DNA of 64,000 nt, taken from Paraburkholderia aspalathi. GTDB taxonomy: Bacteria > Pseudomonadota > Gammaproteobacteria > Burkholderiales > Burkholderiaceae. The stretch lies in NCBI RefSeq assembly GCF_900116445.1, contig NZ_FPBH01000020.1, positions 1 to 64,000 of the forward strand, written 5' to 3'. Of the stretch, positions 18,819-28,382 are shown in pieces; position 1 is the first letter of the stretch; each line of letters begins with the position of its first letter. A program made the translations under genes and the position numbers. Under the pieces are notes generated by a model. It had not been told where the DNA came from. It searched no databases and worked only from the letters and a program-made list of their open reading frames with translations.

Positions 18819-20528
18819 ATGAATACCGAACGCAACGACGCGCCAGCGGCATCCAATTTCATCCGCAACATCATTGACGAAGACAACCGCACCGGCAAGT
18901 GGGAGCAGCGCGTCGAAACGCGCTTTCCGCCCGAGCCGAACGGCTACCTGCACATCGGTCACGCCAAGAGCATCTGCCTGAACTTCGGCGTGGCGCGCAG
19001 CTACGGCGGCGTGTGCCATCTGCGCTTCGACGATACAAATCCGGAAAAGGAAAGCGTCGAGTACGTCGACTCAATCATCGACTCCGTGCGCTGGCTCGGT
19101 TTCGAGTGGGAAAAAGGCGGCAAGGAACAGCTCTACTTCGCGAGCGACTACTACGACAAACTGTACGAATTCGCCGAACTGCTGATCGAACGCGGCAAGG
19201 CCTACGTGGACAGCCAGTCGGCCGAAGAAATGCGCGCGAACCGCGGCTCGGCTTCCGAAGTCGGTACGCCGTCGCGCTTCCGCGACCGTTCGGTGCAGGA
19301 AAACCTCGACCTGTTCCGCCGCATGAAAGCCGGCGAGTTCAAGGAAGGCGAGCACGTGCTGCGCGCGAAGATCGACATGTCGTCGCCGAACTTCAACATG
19401 CGCGACCCGGTCATCTACCGCATCCGCTTCGCCCATCATTACCGCACCGGCGACACATGGTGCGTGTACCCGATGTACGACTACACGCACTGCATTTCGG
19501 ACGCGCTGGAAAACATCACGCATTCGCTGTGCACGCTCGAATTCGAAGACCACCGTCCGCTGTACGACTGGATTCTGAACGAGCTGGCCGAAGCCGGAAT
19601 CTTCACACGCCCGCTGCCGCAACAAATCGAGTTTTCGCGCCTGAACCTGACCTATGCGATCACCAGCAAGCGCAAGCTGCTGCAACTGGTGACCGAAGGC
19701 CATGTCGAGGGCTGGGACGATCCGCGCATGCCGACCATCGTTGGTGTGCGCCGCCGCGGTTTCACGCCGGAAGCGATCCAGTTGTTCTGCGAGCGCATCG
19801 GCGTCACCAAGGTCGATTCGTGGATCGACATGAGCGTGTTCGAAGGCGCGCTGCGCGACGATCTGGACGACAAGGCGCCGCGCACTGCTGCCGTGCTCGA
19901 TCCGGTCAAGCTGATCATCGACAACTTCCCTGAAGGCGTGACCGAGCCGTGCAATGCGCCGGTCCATCCGCATCACCCGGAAATGGGGGTTCGAGAATTC
20001 CCGATCTCGCGCGAACTGTGGATCGAACGCGAGGACTTCACCGAAACGCCGCCGAAGGGCTACTTCCGCCTGTTCCCGGGCAACAAGGTGCGCCTGCGCT
20101 ACGGCTATGTGATCGAATGCATCGGCGCGGACAAGGACGAGAACGGCAACATCGTCGCCGTCCACTGCAACTACTTCCCCGACAGCAAATCGGGCACGGA
20201 AGGCGCGAACACCTATAAGGTCAAGGGCAACATTCACTGGGTCAGCGCAGCAGGCGCGGTCCCGGCCGAAGTGCGCATCTACGACCGCCTGTTCAAGGAA
20301 CCGCAACCGGACGCCGGCGGCCGTGACTTCCTCGAAGCGCTGAATCCGGATTCGAAGCGCGTGGTCAACGCCTACCTGGAACCGGGCGCGCGCGCCGCGC
20401 TGCCGGAACAGCGCTATCAATTCGAGCGCCACGGCTATTTCGTCGCCGACCGCGTCGATTCGAAACCGGGCAAACCCGTATTCAATCGCATCGTCAGCTT
20501 GCGCGACAGTTGGGGCAAGCCGGCGTAA
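18819..20528 (+). CDS. glnS: Glutamine--tRNA ligase
   Basis: This is a class I aminoacyl-tRNA synthetase, 569 residues, charging tRNA-Gln. The ATG at 18819 (MNTERNDAPAAS) is chosen over an upstream in-frame codon. RFPPEPNGYLHIGHAK carries the HIGH signature at about 45-48, and ITSKRKLLQ supplies the KMSKS-loop equivalent. The Rossmann core is followed by the two-barrel anticodon-binding domain. Presence of GlnRS means tRNA-Gln is charged directly rather than only by transamidation. A Rho-independent terminator follows. Confidence 0.97.
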   Translation: MNTERNDAPAASNFIRNIIDEDNRTGKWEQRVETRFPPEPNGYLHIGHAKSICLNFGVARSYGGVCHLRFDDTNPEKESVEYVDSIIDSVRWLGFEWEKGGKEQLYFASDYYDKLYEFAELLIERGKAYVDSQSAEEMRANRGSASEVGTPSRFRDRSVQENLDLFRRMKAGEFKEGEHVLRAKIDMSSPNFNMRDPVIYRIRFAHHYRTGDTWCVYPMYDYTHCISDALENITHSLCTLEFEDHRPLYDWILNELAEAGIFTRPLPQQIEFSRLNLTYAITSKRKLLQLVTEGHVEGWDDPRMPTIVGVRRRGFTPEAIQLFCERIGVTKVDSWIDMSVFEGALRDDLDDKAPRTAAVLDPVKLIIDNFPEGVTEPCNAPVHPHHPEMGVREFPISRELWIEREDFTETPPKGYFRLFPGNKVRLRYGYVIECIGADKDENGNIVAVHCNYFPDSKSGTEGANTYKVKGNIHWVSAAGAVPAEVRIYDRLFKEPQPDAGGRDFLEALNPDSKRVVNAYLEPGARAALPEQRYQFERHGYFVADRVDSKPGKPVFNRIVSLRDSWGKPA

Positions 20529-20582
20529 GCTGGAGCCACTACAGCGCGAAGCGCATCTGACGTTGCCTGGCCGACGTCAATT

Positions 20583-20619
20583 ACGGCGTGCATTTCGCAA
20601 GCGGGATGCACGCCGTTTT
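20583..20619 (+). terminator. Rho-independent terminator after glnS
   Basis: An 11-bp perfect stem, ACGGCGTGCAT at 20583-20593 and ATGCACGCCGT at 20606-20616, with a 12-nt loop, is followed by a short T run. It lies 54 bp beyond the glnS stop and is in the correct orientation. Confidence 0.85.
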
Positions 20620-20685
20620 CGTTGCATCATGTTCCATCGACAGTGACAGCGCGGCATCCGTGCACGTGCGAGTCCAGGAGACCCG

Positions 20686-21693
20686 ATGAAAGTTGCAGCC
20701 CGTCGCGGGGTAAGTGCATGGGACACTGCGCGAGGCGCGGCTCATACGCGTGCCGTTCCTGTTACGCGCATAACCCGAGCCGCACGCGCCACGCATAGCA
20801 TGCACAGCGTATTCGTAGCGCTGGTCGCGTTTGGCGCGGCATCGCTCGCCTGCGCCGCTCAAGCGGACGAACTCACCGGCACGCTGAAGAAAATCCACGA
20901 CGACGGCGTGGTCGTACTCGGCGTGCGAGAAGCGTCGATTCCCTTCTCCTACTTCGACGGCACGCGCACCGTCGGCTACTCGCAGACCATCGCACTGCAA
21001 ATCGTCGACGAAATCAAGAAAACGCTCGGCCTGCCGCAACTGAAAGTGCACGAAATCACCGTGACCTCGTCGAACCGCACGCCGATGTTGCTGAACAACC
21101 AGATCGATCTGGAATGCGGTTCGACCACGCATACGGTGGAACGCGAAAGCGCGGCCGCGTTCTCGAACAGCTTCTTCCAGTACGCGGTGCGCATGATCGC
21201 GCGCAAGAGCAGCGGCATTGCGGATTTTCCGGATCTGGCCAGCAAGACGGTCGTGACGACCGCGGGCACCTCCGACGAGCGCCTGCTGCGCCGCCTGAAC
21301 ACCGAGAAGCATCTGAACATGCGCATCACGAGCGCGCGTGACCATGCGGAAGCATTCAGCGCGGTCAAGGACGACCGGGCCGTGGCCTTCGTGATGGACG
21401 AGCCGATCGTGTACGGTTTCAAATCGACCGACCCGCACCCCGAAGACTTCGTGGTAACCGGCACGCCGCTCGGCTATGAGGTCTACGCCTGCATGTTCCG
21501 CAAGGGCGACGAGCCGCTCCGCACGCTCGTGAACGGAGTGATCGCACGCGGCCAGCTTGCCGGCGACGCCGAGCGTCTATACAACCAGTGGTTCACCCAG
21601 CCGATTCCGCCGCACGGCATCAATCTGAATTTTCCGTTGTCGGAACAGAACCGCACGCTGTTCGCGCATCCGAACGACCGCGCGCTCGACTGA
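20686..21693 (+). CDS. Periplasmic amino-acid ABC transporter binding protein, orphan
   Basis: This 335-residue extracellular solute-binding protein of family 3 resembles the glutamate/aspartate binding protein. The ATG at 20686 has AGGAG about 7 bases upstream. A long basic N-region precedes the hydrophobic core VFVALVAFGAASLACAAQA, so it is probably exported. GVREASIPFSYFD and QTIALQIVDEI are typical of the ligand-binding cleft, and MLLNNQIDLECGSTTHT is the family's hinge segment. No permease or ATPase gene is adjacent, so the partner transporter must be encoded elsewhere or the protein serves as a sensor. An internal ATG at M39 could also start a shorter signal peptide. Confidence 0.88.
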   Translation: MKVAARRGVSAWDTARGAAHTRAVPVTRITRAARATHSMHSVFVALVAFGAASLACAAQADELTGTLKKIHDDGVVVLGVREASIPFSYFDGTRTVGYSQTIALQIVDEIKKTLGLPQLKVHEITVTSSNRTPMLLNNQIDLECGSTTHTVERESAAAFSNSFFQYAVRMIARKSSGIADFPDLASKTVVTTAGTSDERLLRRLNTEKHLNMRITSARDHAEAFSAVKDDRAVAFVMDEPIVYGFKSTDPHPEDFVVTGTPLGYEVYACMFRKGDEPLRTLVNGVIARGQLAGDAERLYNQWFTQPIPPHGINLNFPLSEQNRTLFAHPNDRALD

Positions 21694-21703
21694 GCGTGTC
21701 GGC

Positions 21704-22153
21704 CTATAGCGTTCGATGCAGTTCCGCGAGTGAAAGCGTGGTCTGGAAAAGCCGTGTGAGACTGCGGCTCGCATACCGCTCGACTTCGTCCGGTGCGGTC
21801 CAGCGATATGCGTCCATTTCGGGAATCAGCGTGCCGTCGGAGCGGCGCGGAAAGAGCGACGTACAGATGCACGAAGACAGATCGAGTTCGTCGGCCGTCG
21901 CACGCGCCGCGAACAGATGCAGATCCTTGTCGCGCCGGTAGACAAACAGTCCGAGATCCTTCAGGCGGCCGGCTTCGATCACGATACCAGTCTCCTCGAC
22001 CATCTCGCGTAACGCCGTGACGTGTGGCGCCTCGCCCTCTTCGCCGTGCCCTTTCGGAACGTCCCAGTGAGACGTTTCGGTGGCGTGCGCGAGCAGCACC
22101 CGGCCGTCCGGGTCGAGCAGCACGATGCCGCACGAGACGACCCGCGCGCTCAT
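21704..22153 (-). CDS. NUDIX hydrolase
   Basis: This is a 149-residue single-domain NUDIX protein. The NUDIX box starts at GHGEEGEAP and continues to REMVEETG, with all consensus Glu, Arg and Gly residues present. WDVPKGHGEEGE is reminiscent of diadenosine polyphosphate or mutator-type hydrolases. The substrate is unknown. It is convergent with the preceding amino-acid binding protein gene, 10 bp away. Confidence 0.9.
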   Translation of the reverse strand: MSARVVSCGIVLLDPDGRVLLAHATETSHWDVPKGHGEEGEAPHVTALREMVEETGIVIEAGRLKDLGLFVYRRDKDLHLFAARATADELDLSSCICTSLFPRRSDGTLIPEMDAYRWTAPDEVERYASRSLTRLFQTTLSLAELHRTL

Positions 22154-22235
22154 CGACGCAATGCGCCGCAGGGGCGCACGGCTTCAGGCTGCGCCGGCGG
22201 CAAGCCGGCGCGCATTGTCACACCCGCCCGCACGC

Positions 22236-22625
22236 TCAGTGTTTCTTCTGCAATTGCCAGTTGCCGCTGCCCTGTTTGCAGAACTGCGGGCGCAGGTTCA
22301 TCGACTGCCCTTTCGCATTCAGCACGACGCCGACGTCGCGGCAGGTGCGTTCGCCATCCTTCGCGGTGCTGGCGATGCTGATCGTTGCGTCGATCTTCAC
22401 GCTATTGCCGGTGCCTTCATTGACCCAGCTCACGCTCTCGCCGTCCTGCTTGTCGTTCAAGGCAGCGAACACGGCGTTCTTGATCGAGTCGACGTCGCGT
22501 TGCTTCATGTAGCTGATCGGCGTGTCGTTCAGAAACCCGAGGTTCGCCGCTTGCGCACCGATGGCGCCGCCAAGCAGCAGGCCACCGACGGTCAGGTGAA
22601 ACAGGGCACGGGGTCGCATCGACAT
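22236..22625 (-). CDS. Small secreted protein, RT0821/Lpp0805 surface-antigen-like
   Basis: The product is 129 residues. ATG at 22625 has GGAGAA 6 bases upstream, which rules out the longer open frame. A signal peptide (LTVGGLLLGGAIGAQA) is visible. The mature part contains ERTCRDVGVVLNAKG and PQFCKQGSGNWQ, which resemble the conserved C-terminal half of the RT0821/Lpp0805 family, with two cysteines that may form a disulfide. The usual glycine-zipper region is absent. Function is unknown and the family match is tentative. Confidence 0.65.
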   Translation of the reverse strand: MSMRPRALFHLTVGGLLLGGAIGAQAANLGFLNDTPISYMKQRDVDSIKNAVFAALNDKQDGESVSWVNEGTGNSVKIDATISIASTAKDGERTCRDVGVVLNAKGQSMNLRPQFCKQGSGNWQLQKKH

Positions 22626-22907
22626 GAAGGGTTCTCCTCGAAGAGTGGTTCGGCGGTCTCGAGCGCGCTCACGGCAGCTCGTGATCTGGACCCCAAAAGC
22701 ATAGCATGTCGCCCTCAAAGTAGCCGCCCGGATGCGGCGTCGCAACGGCCTACGGCAACGTGTAGCGACCAGCTCCCTGCTCTGGGGAACGAACTGGCGC
22801 GACGACCGCTCAGACTTTTTAGGACGCGTCTCATATCTTCTTATGGAGCGTTTTCTTAAGATAGGTCTGTTGCGCTGTAGCGCTGATCAAGCTTCCACTG
22901 CCGCCCT

Positions 22908-23147
22908 ATGGACATCTCGTCTGCTCTCGAAACCTTCACCGTCGCGCTCGCGCTCTTTTGCGTCGCGCTGGTGCCGTTCGCCATCGGCCGCGATCCGGGT
23001 CTTGCGCGGCGCATCGTGCGAATGGACAGCCTCCCTCGCGCACGCTGGCCAAATCTGCTGACACGCGCCGGCATTGCCTGCCTCCTCGTGTCGTTCGCGC
23101 TTCTGCTGGTCGGCTGCTATTACATCATTGCCGGCGCAGGCTACTGA
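22908..23147 (+). CDS. Small inner-membrane protein, two predicted helices, unknown
   Basis: The product is 79 residues with two strongly hydrophobic stretches (VALALFCVALVPFAIG and IACLLVSFALLLVGCYYII) joined by a basic loop, consistent with a hairpin membrane protein. Codon use matches the neighbours. There is no clear ribosome binding site before the ATG, so confidence is moderate. It lies convergent to the di-haem peroxidase gene. Confidence 0.55.
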   Translation: MDISSALETFTVALALFCVALVPFAIGRDPGLARRIVRMDSLPRARWPNLLTRAGIACLLVSFALLLVGCYYIIAGAGY

Positions 23148-23202
23148 CCCCGCCCGCGGCGGCACATGCCGCTCAACCGGCCACGCGCCCATCACCCGGC
23201 GA

Positions 23203-24684
23203 TCAATTCGCGGCTGCTTGATTTCCCGCTTTATTTCCCGCCTTATATCCATCCGTGAGCGTATTCAAAAACGCCACCACGTCCTTGATTTCAGCCTCGT
23301 CGAGCACCGGTTTGTCACCCGGCTTGCGATCGAACGGCGGATCGGTATTCAGATTGGCCCAGTAACGCTGCGGCAGATCGTCGAACTTCTGCACTTTGCC
23401 CTTCACGACCGGATAAAACTTTTCCGGGTTTGTGTCGCGTTGCGCATAAAAACGCACGGCCTGATCCAGCGAATGATAGATGCCGTTATGGAAGAAACTC
23501 TTCTTCAACGCGACATTGCGCAGCGTCGGCGTGCGGAAGATGCCGCAAAATTCGGCGCGCCCCTTCAGGTCGGTACGCTCCGGCCCGCATGCGCCGAGGT
23601 CGTAGAAATGCGGATCGCGATTCACCTGCAGCGCGCGATTGCGCGGCACGCCGATCGCAATCAGACCGAAGTCGCTGAACTGCGGCGGCGCACCGTCCAT
23701 GGTGCGCTGGCTGATGTGGCAGCTCGCGCAATTGCCCTTCTTTTCGTCGTTGAAGACTTCCAGACCGTGTAGTTCTGCCTTGGTCAGTTGCGTTTTGCCC
23801 GCCAGATACGCGTCGTACTTGCTGGTGTATGGGTAGAAAATCTCGGGCGCCTGCTCGAAGGTTTCCAGCGCTTGCAGCACGGCGTTGAAAGTGGCTTCGT
23901 CGCTATCGAAAATATGCGCGCCGAATGCCGTGCGGAAAGCCTCCGCATACGGCGCGGCCTTCACCGCCGCCGTGACCTTCGCCGGTGTGCTGCCCATTTC
24001 GAACGACGACAGCAGCGGAATACGCGCCTGGTCCGAGCCGCGGTCGACCCGCCCGTCCCACGTCAAGCCGCCAGTCGGCCCGGCATCCACGCTTTCGTCG
24101 CCTTCGTCGTCCGACTCGTGATAGTGCTCGGCGAACGCCGGCACCGACTGCAGGTACTTGAGCGTCGGCGCGGCGCGCATGCCGGTGCGGTGCATATCGT
24201 TGCCGCCCAGTTGTACCGACAGCGAATTCGCCGGCGAAAAGCCGTGATCGGGGCTGTGGCACGACGCGCAGGCCAGCTTGCCCGAGCCGGATAGCGACGC
24301 GTCGAAGAACAGTTGCTTGCCGAGGGCCGTCATCTGCCGCACGGATTCGTAGACTTGCGCGCGGGTCTGACCGGCTTCATGGGCCGCCACCTTGACGGCA
24401 GAGGCCGGCGTAGACGTGGACGTGGACGCCGGCGACGCACTCGCCTGGGTCGCGACGCCAGCATTGGCGTTGGCGTTCATATCCACCCTGGCACTCACTT
24501 GCGCGTTGCCATTCCCGTTCGCCTTGTCCCCCGCTGTCTGCGAACCTGCATCACACGCGGCCAGCGTCACGGTCATGGCCGCGAGCGCCATCGCCAGCAC
24601 CGCGCCAATGCCCAGCGTCCCCACGCGCCGCCATGCCTGCGGCCGAACTGCCGTTTTCCGAATCCCCGCGAGACCAGGCCGCAT
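23203..24684 (-). CDS. Di-haem cytochrome c peroxidase (CcpA/MauG family) lipoprotein
   Basis: This periplasmic electron-transfer enzyme reduces peroxide or belongs to the MauG branch of the same fold. It has 493 residues from the ATG at 24684. An upstream ATG at 24753 is also possible; neither has a clear ribosome binding site. The N-terminus is a lipoprotein signal (ALAAMTVTLAAC). Two CASCH haem-binding motifs occur, each in its own domain. A low-complexity Ala/Asn/Ser-rich linker separates the lipobox from the catalytic part, and a repetitive KAGNKAGNQAAAN tail ends the protein. It is divergent from the AcpA-type phosphatase. Confidence 0.88.
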   Translation of the reverse strand: MRPGLAGIRKTAVRPQAWRRVGTLGIGAVLAMALAAMTVTLAACDAGSQTAGDKANGNGNAQVSARVDMNANANAGVATQASASPASTSTSTPASAVKVAAHEAGQTRAQVYESVRQMTALGKQLFFDASLSGSGKLACASCHSPDHGFSPANSLSVQLGGNDMHRTGMRAAPTLKYLQSVPAFAEHYHESDDEGDESVDAGPTGGLTWDGRVDRGSDQARIPLLSSFEMGSTPAKVTAAVKAAPYAEAFRTAFGAHIFDSDEATFNAVLQALETFEQAPEIFYPYTSKYDAYLAGKTQLTKAELHGLEVFNDEKKGNCASCHISQRTMDGAPPQFSDFGLIAIGVPRNRALQVNRDPHFYDLGACGPERTDLKGRAEFCGIFRTPTLRNVALKKSFFHNGIYHSLDQAVRFYAQRDTNPEKFYPVVKGKVQKFDDLPQRYWANLNTDPPFDRKPGDKPVLDEAEIKDVVAFLNTLTDGYKAGNKAGNQAAAN

Positions 24685-24899
24685 ATGAATGATGTGAGTT
24701 TGCGATATTGAAGTCCGCGAGCGTATTTCATCGACATGTCGTTTAAATGACATACAGCCGACGAAAATATCGAAACCCAAGCTATTCGTAATTAGTTACA
24801 TGTTTCTGTCAAATTCCTTGTTCAAACTTTCGCTCGCGGCCATCCGTGTAAGCAATGCACGCGGCCCGTCCCCAACGCGAGAGAGAGAACACATACCAA

Positions 24900-26480
24900 A
24901 TGAACAAGAAACTGATCTGCGCGGCGCCTATCGCGATCGCGGCAGCGTTGAGTCTGTATGCGTGCGGCGGCGACAATGTCACCGCGCCACCGGACATCAC
25001 GTCGATCAAGACGGTCGTGGTGATCTACGCGGAGAACCGCAGCTTCGACAATCTGTACGGCAACTTCCCCGGCGCCAACGGTCTGCAGAACGTGACGGCG
25101 GCGAGCGCCACACAGTTGGACCGCAACGGCACAGCGCTCGCCACGCTGCCGCAAGTGTGGAACGGTCTGACGCAAACCGGCGTGACGCCGGTCGTGACGC
25201 AAGCGATGACGGCCAACCTGCCGAACAGCCCGTTCGCCATCGACGACCCGAATGGTTTCAACACGCCGATCACCGCCACGACGCGCGATCTGTATCACCG
25301 CTTCTATGAAAACCAGATGCAGATCAATGGCGGCAAGAACGACAAGTTCGCCGCGTGGGCGGATTCCGGCGGCCTCGTCATGGGTCATTACACGCTCAAC
25401 GCGGACAAGTTGCCGTTGTGGAAAATCGCCCAGCAATACACGCTGGCCGACAACTTCTTCATGGGCGCGTTCGGCGGTTCGTTCCTGAATCACCAGTGGC
25501 TGATCTGCTCATGCACGCCGACCTATCTGAATGCGGACAAGAGCCCGGCAGCCGCCTCGATCTCGTCGGTCGAAAGCGACGGCGTCACGCTGAAGCTCGC
25601 GACCAACTCGCCGGCTTCGGCGCTGAGCGGCCCGCCGAAATTCGTACTCTCGGGCAACCTGACGCCTGACTTCTACGCAATCAACACGATGCAGCCGCCG
25701 TATCAACCGAGCGGCAACAAGGCGGCTTCGGGCGGCGACGCCAACCTGGCCGACCCGACTTCGGCCACCACGTTGCCGGCGCAAACGCAGCAGCACATCG
25801 GCGATCTGCTGAACAACGCGAAGGTGTCGTGGGCGTGGTACGGCGGTGCGTGGGGTGCGGCGGTCTCGGCGGCGCAAACCGGCGCGACGAATGTGATCTA
25901 CGGCGCGAACCTGACGGCGCCGAATTTCCAGCCGCATCACCAGCCGTTCAACTACTTCGCCGATCTCGCACCGGGTTCCGCGAACCGTTCGCAGCATTTG
26001 CTCGACGGCGGCCTGGCAGGCTCCGAGTTCATCAAAGCGATCGACGCCGGCACGCTGCCGCAAGTGTCGTTCTACAAGCCGCAGGGCAACCTGAACGAGC
26101 ACGCGGGTTACACCGACGTCGCCTCAGGCGACCAGCATATCGCCGACGTGATCTCGCATCTGCAGAAAAGCCCGCAGTGGAACAACATGCTGGTGGTCGT
26201 GACCTACGACGAAAACGGCGGCTTCTGGGACCACGTCGCGCCGCCGAAGGCCGACCGTTGGGGTCCGGGCACGCGGATTCCGGCGCTGATCATTTCGCCG
26301 TTCGCGAAGAAGGGTTTCGTCGATCACACGCAGTACGACACGACGTCGATCCTGCGTTTCATCACGCGCCGTTACTCGCTGCCGACGCTGCCGGGCATCT
26401 CGACGCGTGATGCCGCACTGGTCAGCAACGGCAGCAAGCCGATGGGCGACCTGACGGCCGCATTGAACATCAGGCAGTAG
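24900..26480 (+). CDS. AcpA-type acid phosphatase / phosphoesterase-family protein
   Basis: This exported 526-residue phosphoesterase belongs to the family containing Francisella AcpA and phospholipase C. ATG at 24900 gives a lipoprotein-like signal peptide, IAAALSLYACGGD. Metal-site segments of the alkaline-phosphatase-like fold are present: IYAENRSFDNLYG near the N-terminus, GAFGGSFLNHQWL, and YDENGGFWDHVAPP near the C-terminus. It is expected to hydrolyse phosphomonoesters or phospholipid head groups in the periplasm. It ends with an excellent terminator. Phosphate control would make sense, but I find no convincing Pho box before it. Confidence 0.88.
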   Translation: MNKKLICAAPIAIAAALSLYACGGDNVTAPPDITSIKTVVVIYAENRSFDNLYGNFPGANGLQNVTAASATQLDRNGTALATLPQVWNGLTQTGVTPVVTQAMTANLPNSPFAIDDPNGFNTPITATTRDLYHRFYENQMQINGGKNDKFAAWADSGGLVMGHYTLNADKLPLWKIAQQYTLADNFFMGAFGGSFLNHQWLICSCTPTYLNADKSPAAASISSVESDGVTLKLATNSPASALSGPPKFVLSGNLTPDFYAINTMQPPYQPSGNKAASGGDANLADPTSATTLPAQTQQHIGDLLNNAKVSWAWYGGAWGAAVSAAQTGATNVIYGANLTAPNFQPHHQPFNYFADLAPGSANRSQHLLDGGLAGSEFIKAIDAGTLPQVSFYKPQGNLNEHAGYTDVASGDQHIADVISHLQKSPQWNNMLVVVTYDENGGFWDHVAPPKADRWGPGTRIPALIISPFAKKGFVDHTQYDTTSILRFITRRYSLPTLPGISTRDAALVSNGSKPMGDLTAALNIRQ

Positions 26481-26519
26481 TCCGCTAGCAACGACCCGCC
26501 TGACGGTGGGATCTTGACG

Positions 26520-26543
26520 GGGCAGCTTCGGCTGCCCTTTTTT
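26520..26543 (+). terminator. Rho-independent terminator with TTCG tetraloop
   Basis: GGGCAGC-TTCG-GCTGCCC followed by six T residues. A 7-bp GC-rich stem with a stable UUCG loop and a U tail; it ends the phosphatase transcript 39 bp past its stop. Confidence 0.95.
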
Positions 26544-26724
26544 GTGTTCGTCGCACGGATCACCCCACGGCGCGCGCGACTCGTTATCGACGCAAACAGC
26601 GACACAACGCGTTTGCACGACCGGCGTATGCTTCGACGCAGGACTCGATCATTCCCGCCGATGGCGGCTCGAAACCCATAGCAACGTGTTGCAGGCTTGC
26701 CCACCTATTCAGGAGCTCGACAGC

Positions 26725-27108
26725 ATGACGGAAAAAATCATCAAGGTACCCGGTCCCGACCATCCGATTACGATCGAGCCGGACAAAGCCCACGTGGTGG
26801 TGACGGTCGCCGGCCGCGTGATCGCGGACACGCGCAATGCACTCGTGCTGCGCGAGGCGGCGTATCCGCCGGTGTATTACATCCCGCGCAATGACGTCGA
26901 GATGACGCTGCTGGAACGTACCGATCACGCAACGTATTGCCCATACAAAGGCGATTGCGCGTACTACAGCATTCCGCTTGGCGGCGAGCGGGCAGTGAAT
27001 GCGGTCTGGACCTACGAGTCGCCCTACGCGCCCGTGAAAGAGATCGCCCAGCATCTGGCGTTCTATCCGAACCGGGTCGATTCCATCGACGTGCAACCGG
27101 CGGAGTAA
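26725..27108 (+). CDS. DUF427-family protein
   Basis: The protein has 127 residues from the ATG at 26725, with AGGAG upstream. It carries the DUF427 pattern: RVIADTRNALVLREA, PPVYYIPRNDV, and CPYKGDCAYYSI, where a conserved Cys-Pro-Tyr-Lys-Gly motif forms the presumed active pocket. The biochemical function of the family is not established. It is a single gene between the phosphatase terminator and tRNA-Arg. Confidence 0.9.
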   Translation: MTEKIIKVPGPDHPITIEPDKAHVVVTVAGRVIADTRNALVLREAAYPPVYYIPRNDVEMTLLERTDHATYCPYKGDCAYYSIPLGGERAVNAVWTYESPYAPVKEIAQHLAFYPNRVDSIDVQPAE

Positions 27109-27166
27109 ACGGCCTCGCGCGCATCGCAGCGGTGAGGCTTCGATGCGCGGCGCAAGGCTTTTGAAG

Positions 27167-27240
27167 TACGGCAGGAGGGACTCGAACCCCCCACCCTCGG
27201 CTTAGAAGGCCGATGCTCTATCCAGCTGAGCTACTGCCGT
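27167..27240 (-). tRNA. tRNA-Arg(TCT)
   Basis: A complete cloverleaf can be folded: acceptor ACGGCAG/CTGCCGT with discriminator A, D-stem GCTC/GAGC, anticodon stem TCGGC/GCCGA around CTTCTAA, and a T-arm with TTCGAGT. The anticodon is TCT, reading AGA. CCA is not encoded. The length is 74 nt. Confidence 0.97.
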
Positions 27241-27551
27241 ATTGACGTGAGGCGATGCAAACACAAACGTGACCAACCTGCATCGCCCGCAATGAGAACC
27301 CGTAGAGGGCATTGGAACCTGTGCTGTATGACCGCCACAGGGTTCATGGGATACCGAAATTCTAACTGACCGGGCCGAGGACTGCGGAAATCCGATCCGG
27401 CACACGGCAACGCTGATCGGCAATCACCACACAGCATCACAAAACAAACGGGCCCGACTCGTTGAGCCGGGCCCGGATTATAACCGATCGCTTCTTACCC
27501 GCCAGTCGCGCGCCAGCACGTGGCGGGCTGTAGCGGGCATGCCGAGCGCAA
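27241..27551. other. Intergenic region between tRNA-Arg and uppP
   Basis: The 311 bp carry the tRNA-Arg promoter, which I cannot place precisely, and the uppP terminator at 27437-27474. I see no protein-coding gene. Confidence 0.5.
27437..27474 (-). terminator. Rho-independent terminator after uppP
   Basis: On the minus strand a GC-rich stem (GGGCCCG arm at 27450-27456 with CGGGCCC at 27468-27474, extended by CTC/GAG) is followed by TTTGTTTT. It lies about 80 bp past the uppP stop. Confidence 0.85.
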
Positions 27552-28382
27552 TCAGACCGGCTGCGGATGCAGCATGAACCAGCCGAGGAACACGATCCCG
27601 GCGATCACGCAGTACACGCCGAACGAAGCCAGACGTCCGCGGCCTTCGAAATAACGCATCAGGAAACGCACGCTGAGATACGCGGCAATTGCGGTCAGCA
27701 CGCCGCCGAGCAAGGCATCGGCGAGTTGGTCCGGAGCATGAAACAGTTTCGGCAATTCGAGCACGCCGGCAGCGAAGATGATCGGCGTGCCGAGCAGGAA
27801 CGAGAACTCGGCGGCCTTCTCGGTCGTCAGGCCGGCCGCGTTACCGGCGATCATCGTCAGACCGCTGCGCGAGAAGCCCGGAATCAACGCGCCGATTTGC
27901 GCGAGACCCACGAAAAACGCCTGACGGAAGGTCAGCTTCTCCGGCGCCAAATGCGCGCGCGAACGTTGCAGGCGATCGCCGAACCACAGCAGCACGCCGT
28001 TCACGATCAGCGCGGCTGCGACAATGCGCAGATCGTGAAAAATCAGCTCGAGACGTTTCTCAAGGATCAGCCCGACGAGGCCCGCCGGAATCGTGCCGAT
28101 GATGAGCGCCCACATCATGTGCGCGTCGTCGTTGCGACGGCCGCCGAACGAAGCGAAGAAGCCACGCACCAGCGCGCACCAGCGCTTGCGGAAGTACCAC
28201 AGCAGCGCGAACGCCGTACCGAGGTGCAACGCGACGAGGAACGGCAGCAGCTGCGGCGCGTGCTTGTCGATATGCATGCCGAACAGGCCAGGCACGAGCA
28301 AGGTGTGGCCGAGGCTGCTGACCGGGAACAGTTCGGTGACGCCTTGCAGCACGCTCAGGAAAATCAGAAACGACAGGTTCAC
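27552..28382 (-). CDS. uppP: Undecaprenyl-diphosphate phosphatase (BacA family)
   Basis: This inner-membrane enzyme regenerates undecaprenyl phosphate for peptidoglycan and other envelope polymers; excess confers bacitracin resistance. It has 276 residues from a GTG at 28382, supported by AAGGA 8 bases upstream. LQGVTELFPVSSLGH contains the catalytic Glu of the BacA (E/Q)xxE-type motif, and PGFSRSGLTMIAG carries the second conserved PGxSRSxxT motif. Multiple hydrophobic helices follow. It is a single gene with its own terminator. Confidence 0.94.
   Translation of the reverse strand: MNLSFLIFLSVLQGVTELFPVSSLGHTLLVPGLFGMHIDKHAPQLLPFLVALHLGTAFALLWYFRKRWCALVRGFFASFGGRRNDDAHMMWALIIGTIPAGLVGLILEKRLELIFHDLRIVAAALIVNGVLLWFGDRLQRSRAHLAPEKLTFRQAFFVGLAQIGALIPGFSRSGLTMIAGNAAGLTTEKAAEFSFLLGTPIIFAAGVLELPKLFHAPDQLADALLGGVLTAIAAYLSVRFLMRYFEGRGRLASFGVYCVIAGIVFLGWFMLHPQPV

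Noticed and set aside
24731..24824. Pho-box-like pieces between the di-haem peroxidase and the AcpA-type phosphatase (ATGTCAT..., CTGTCAA...)
   Set aside because: Only single half-sites match; the second repeat does not fall at 11 bp with adequate identity. Phosphate control is biologically attractive but not shown.
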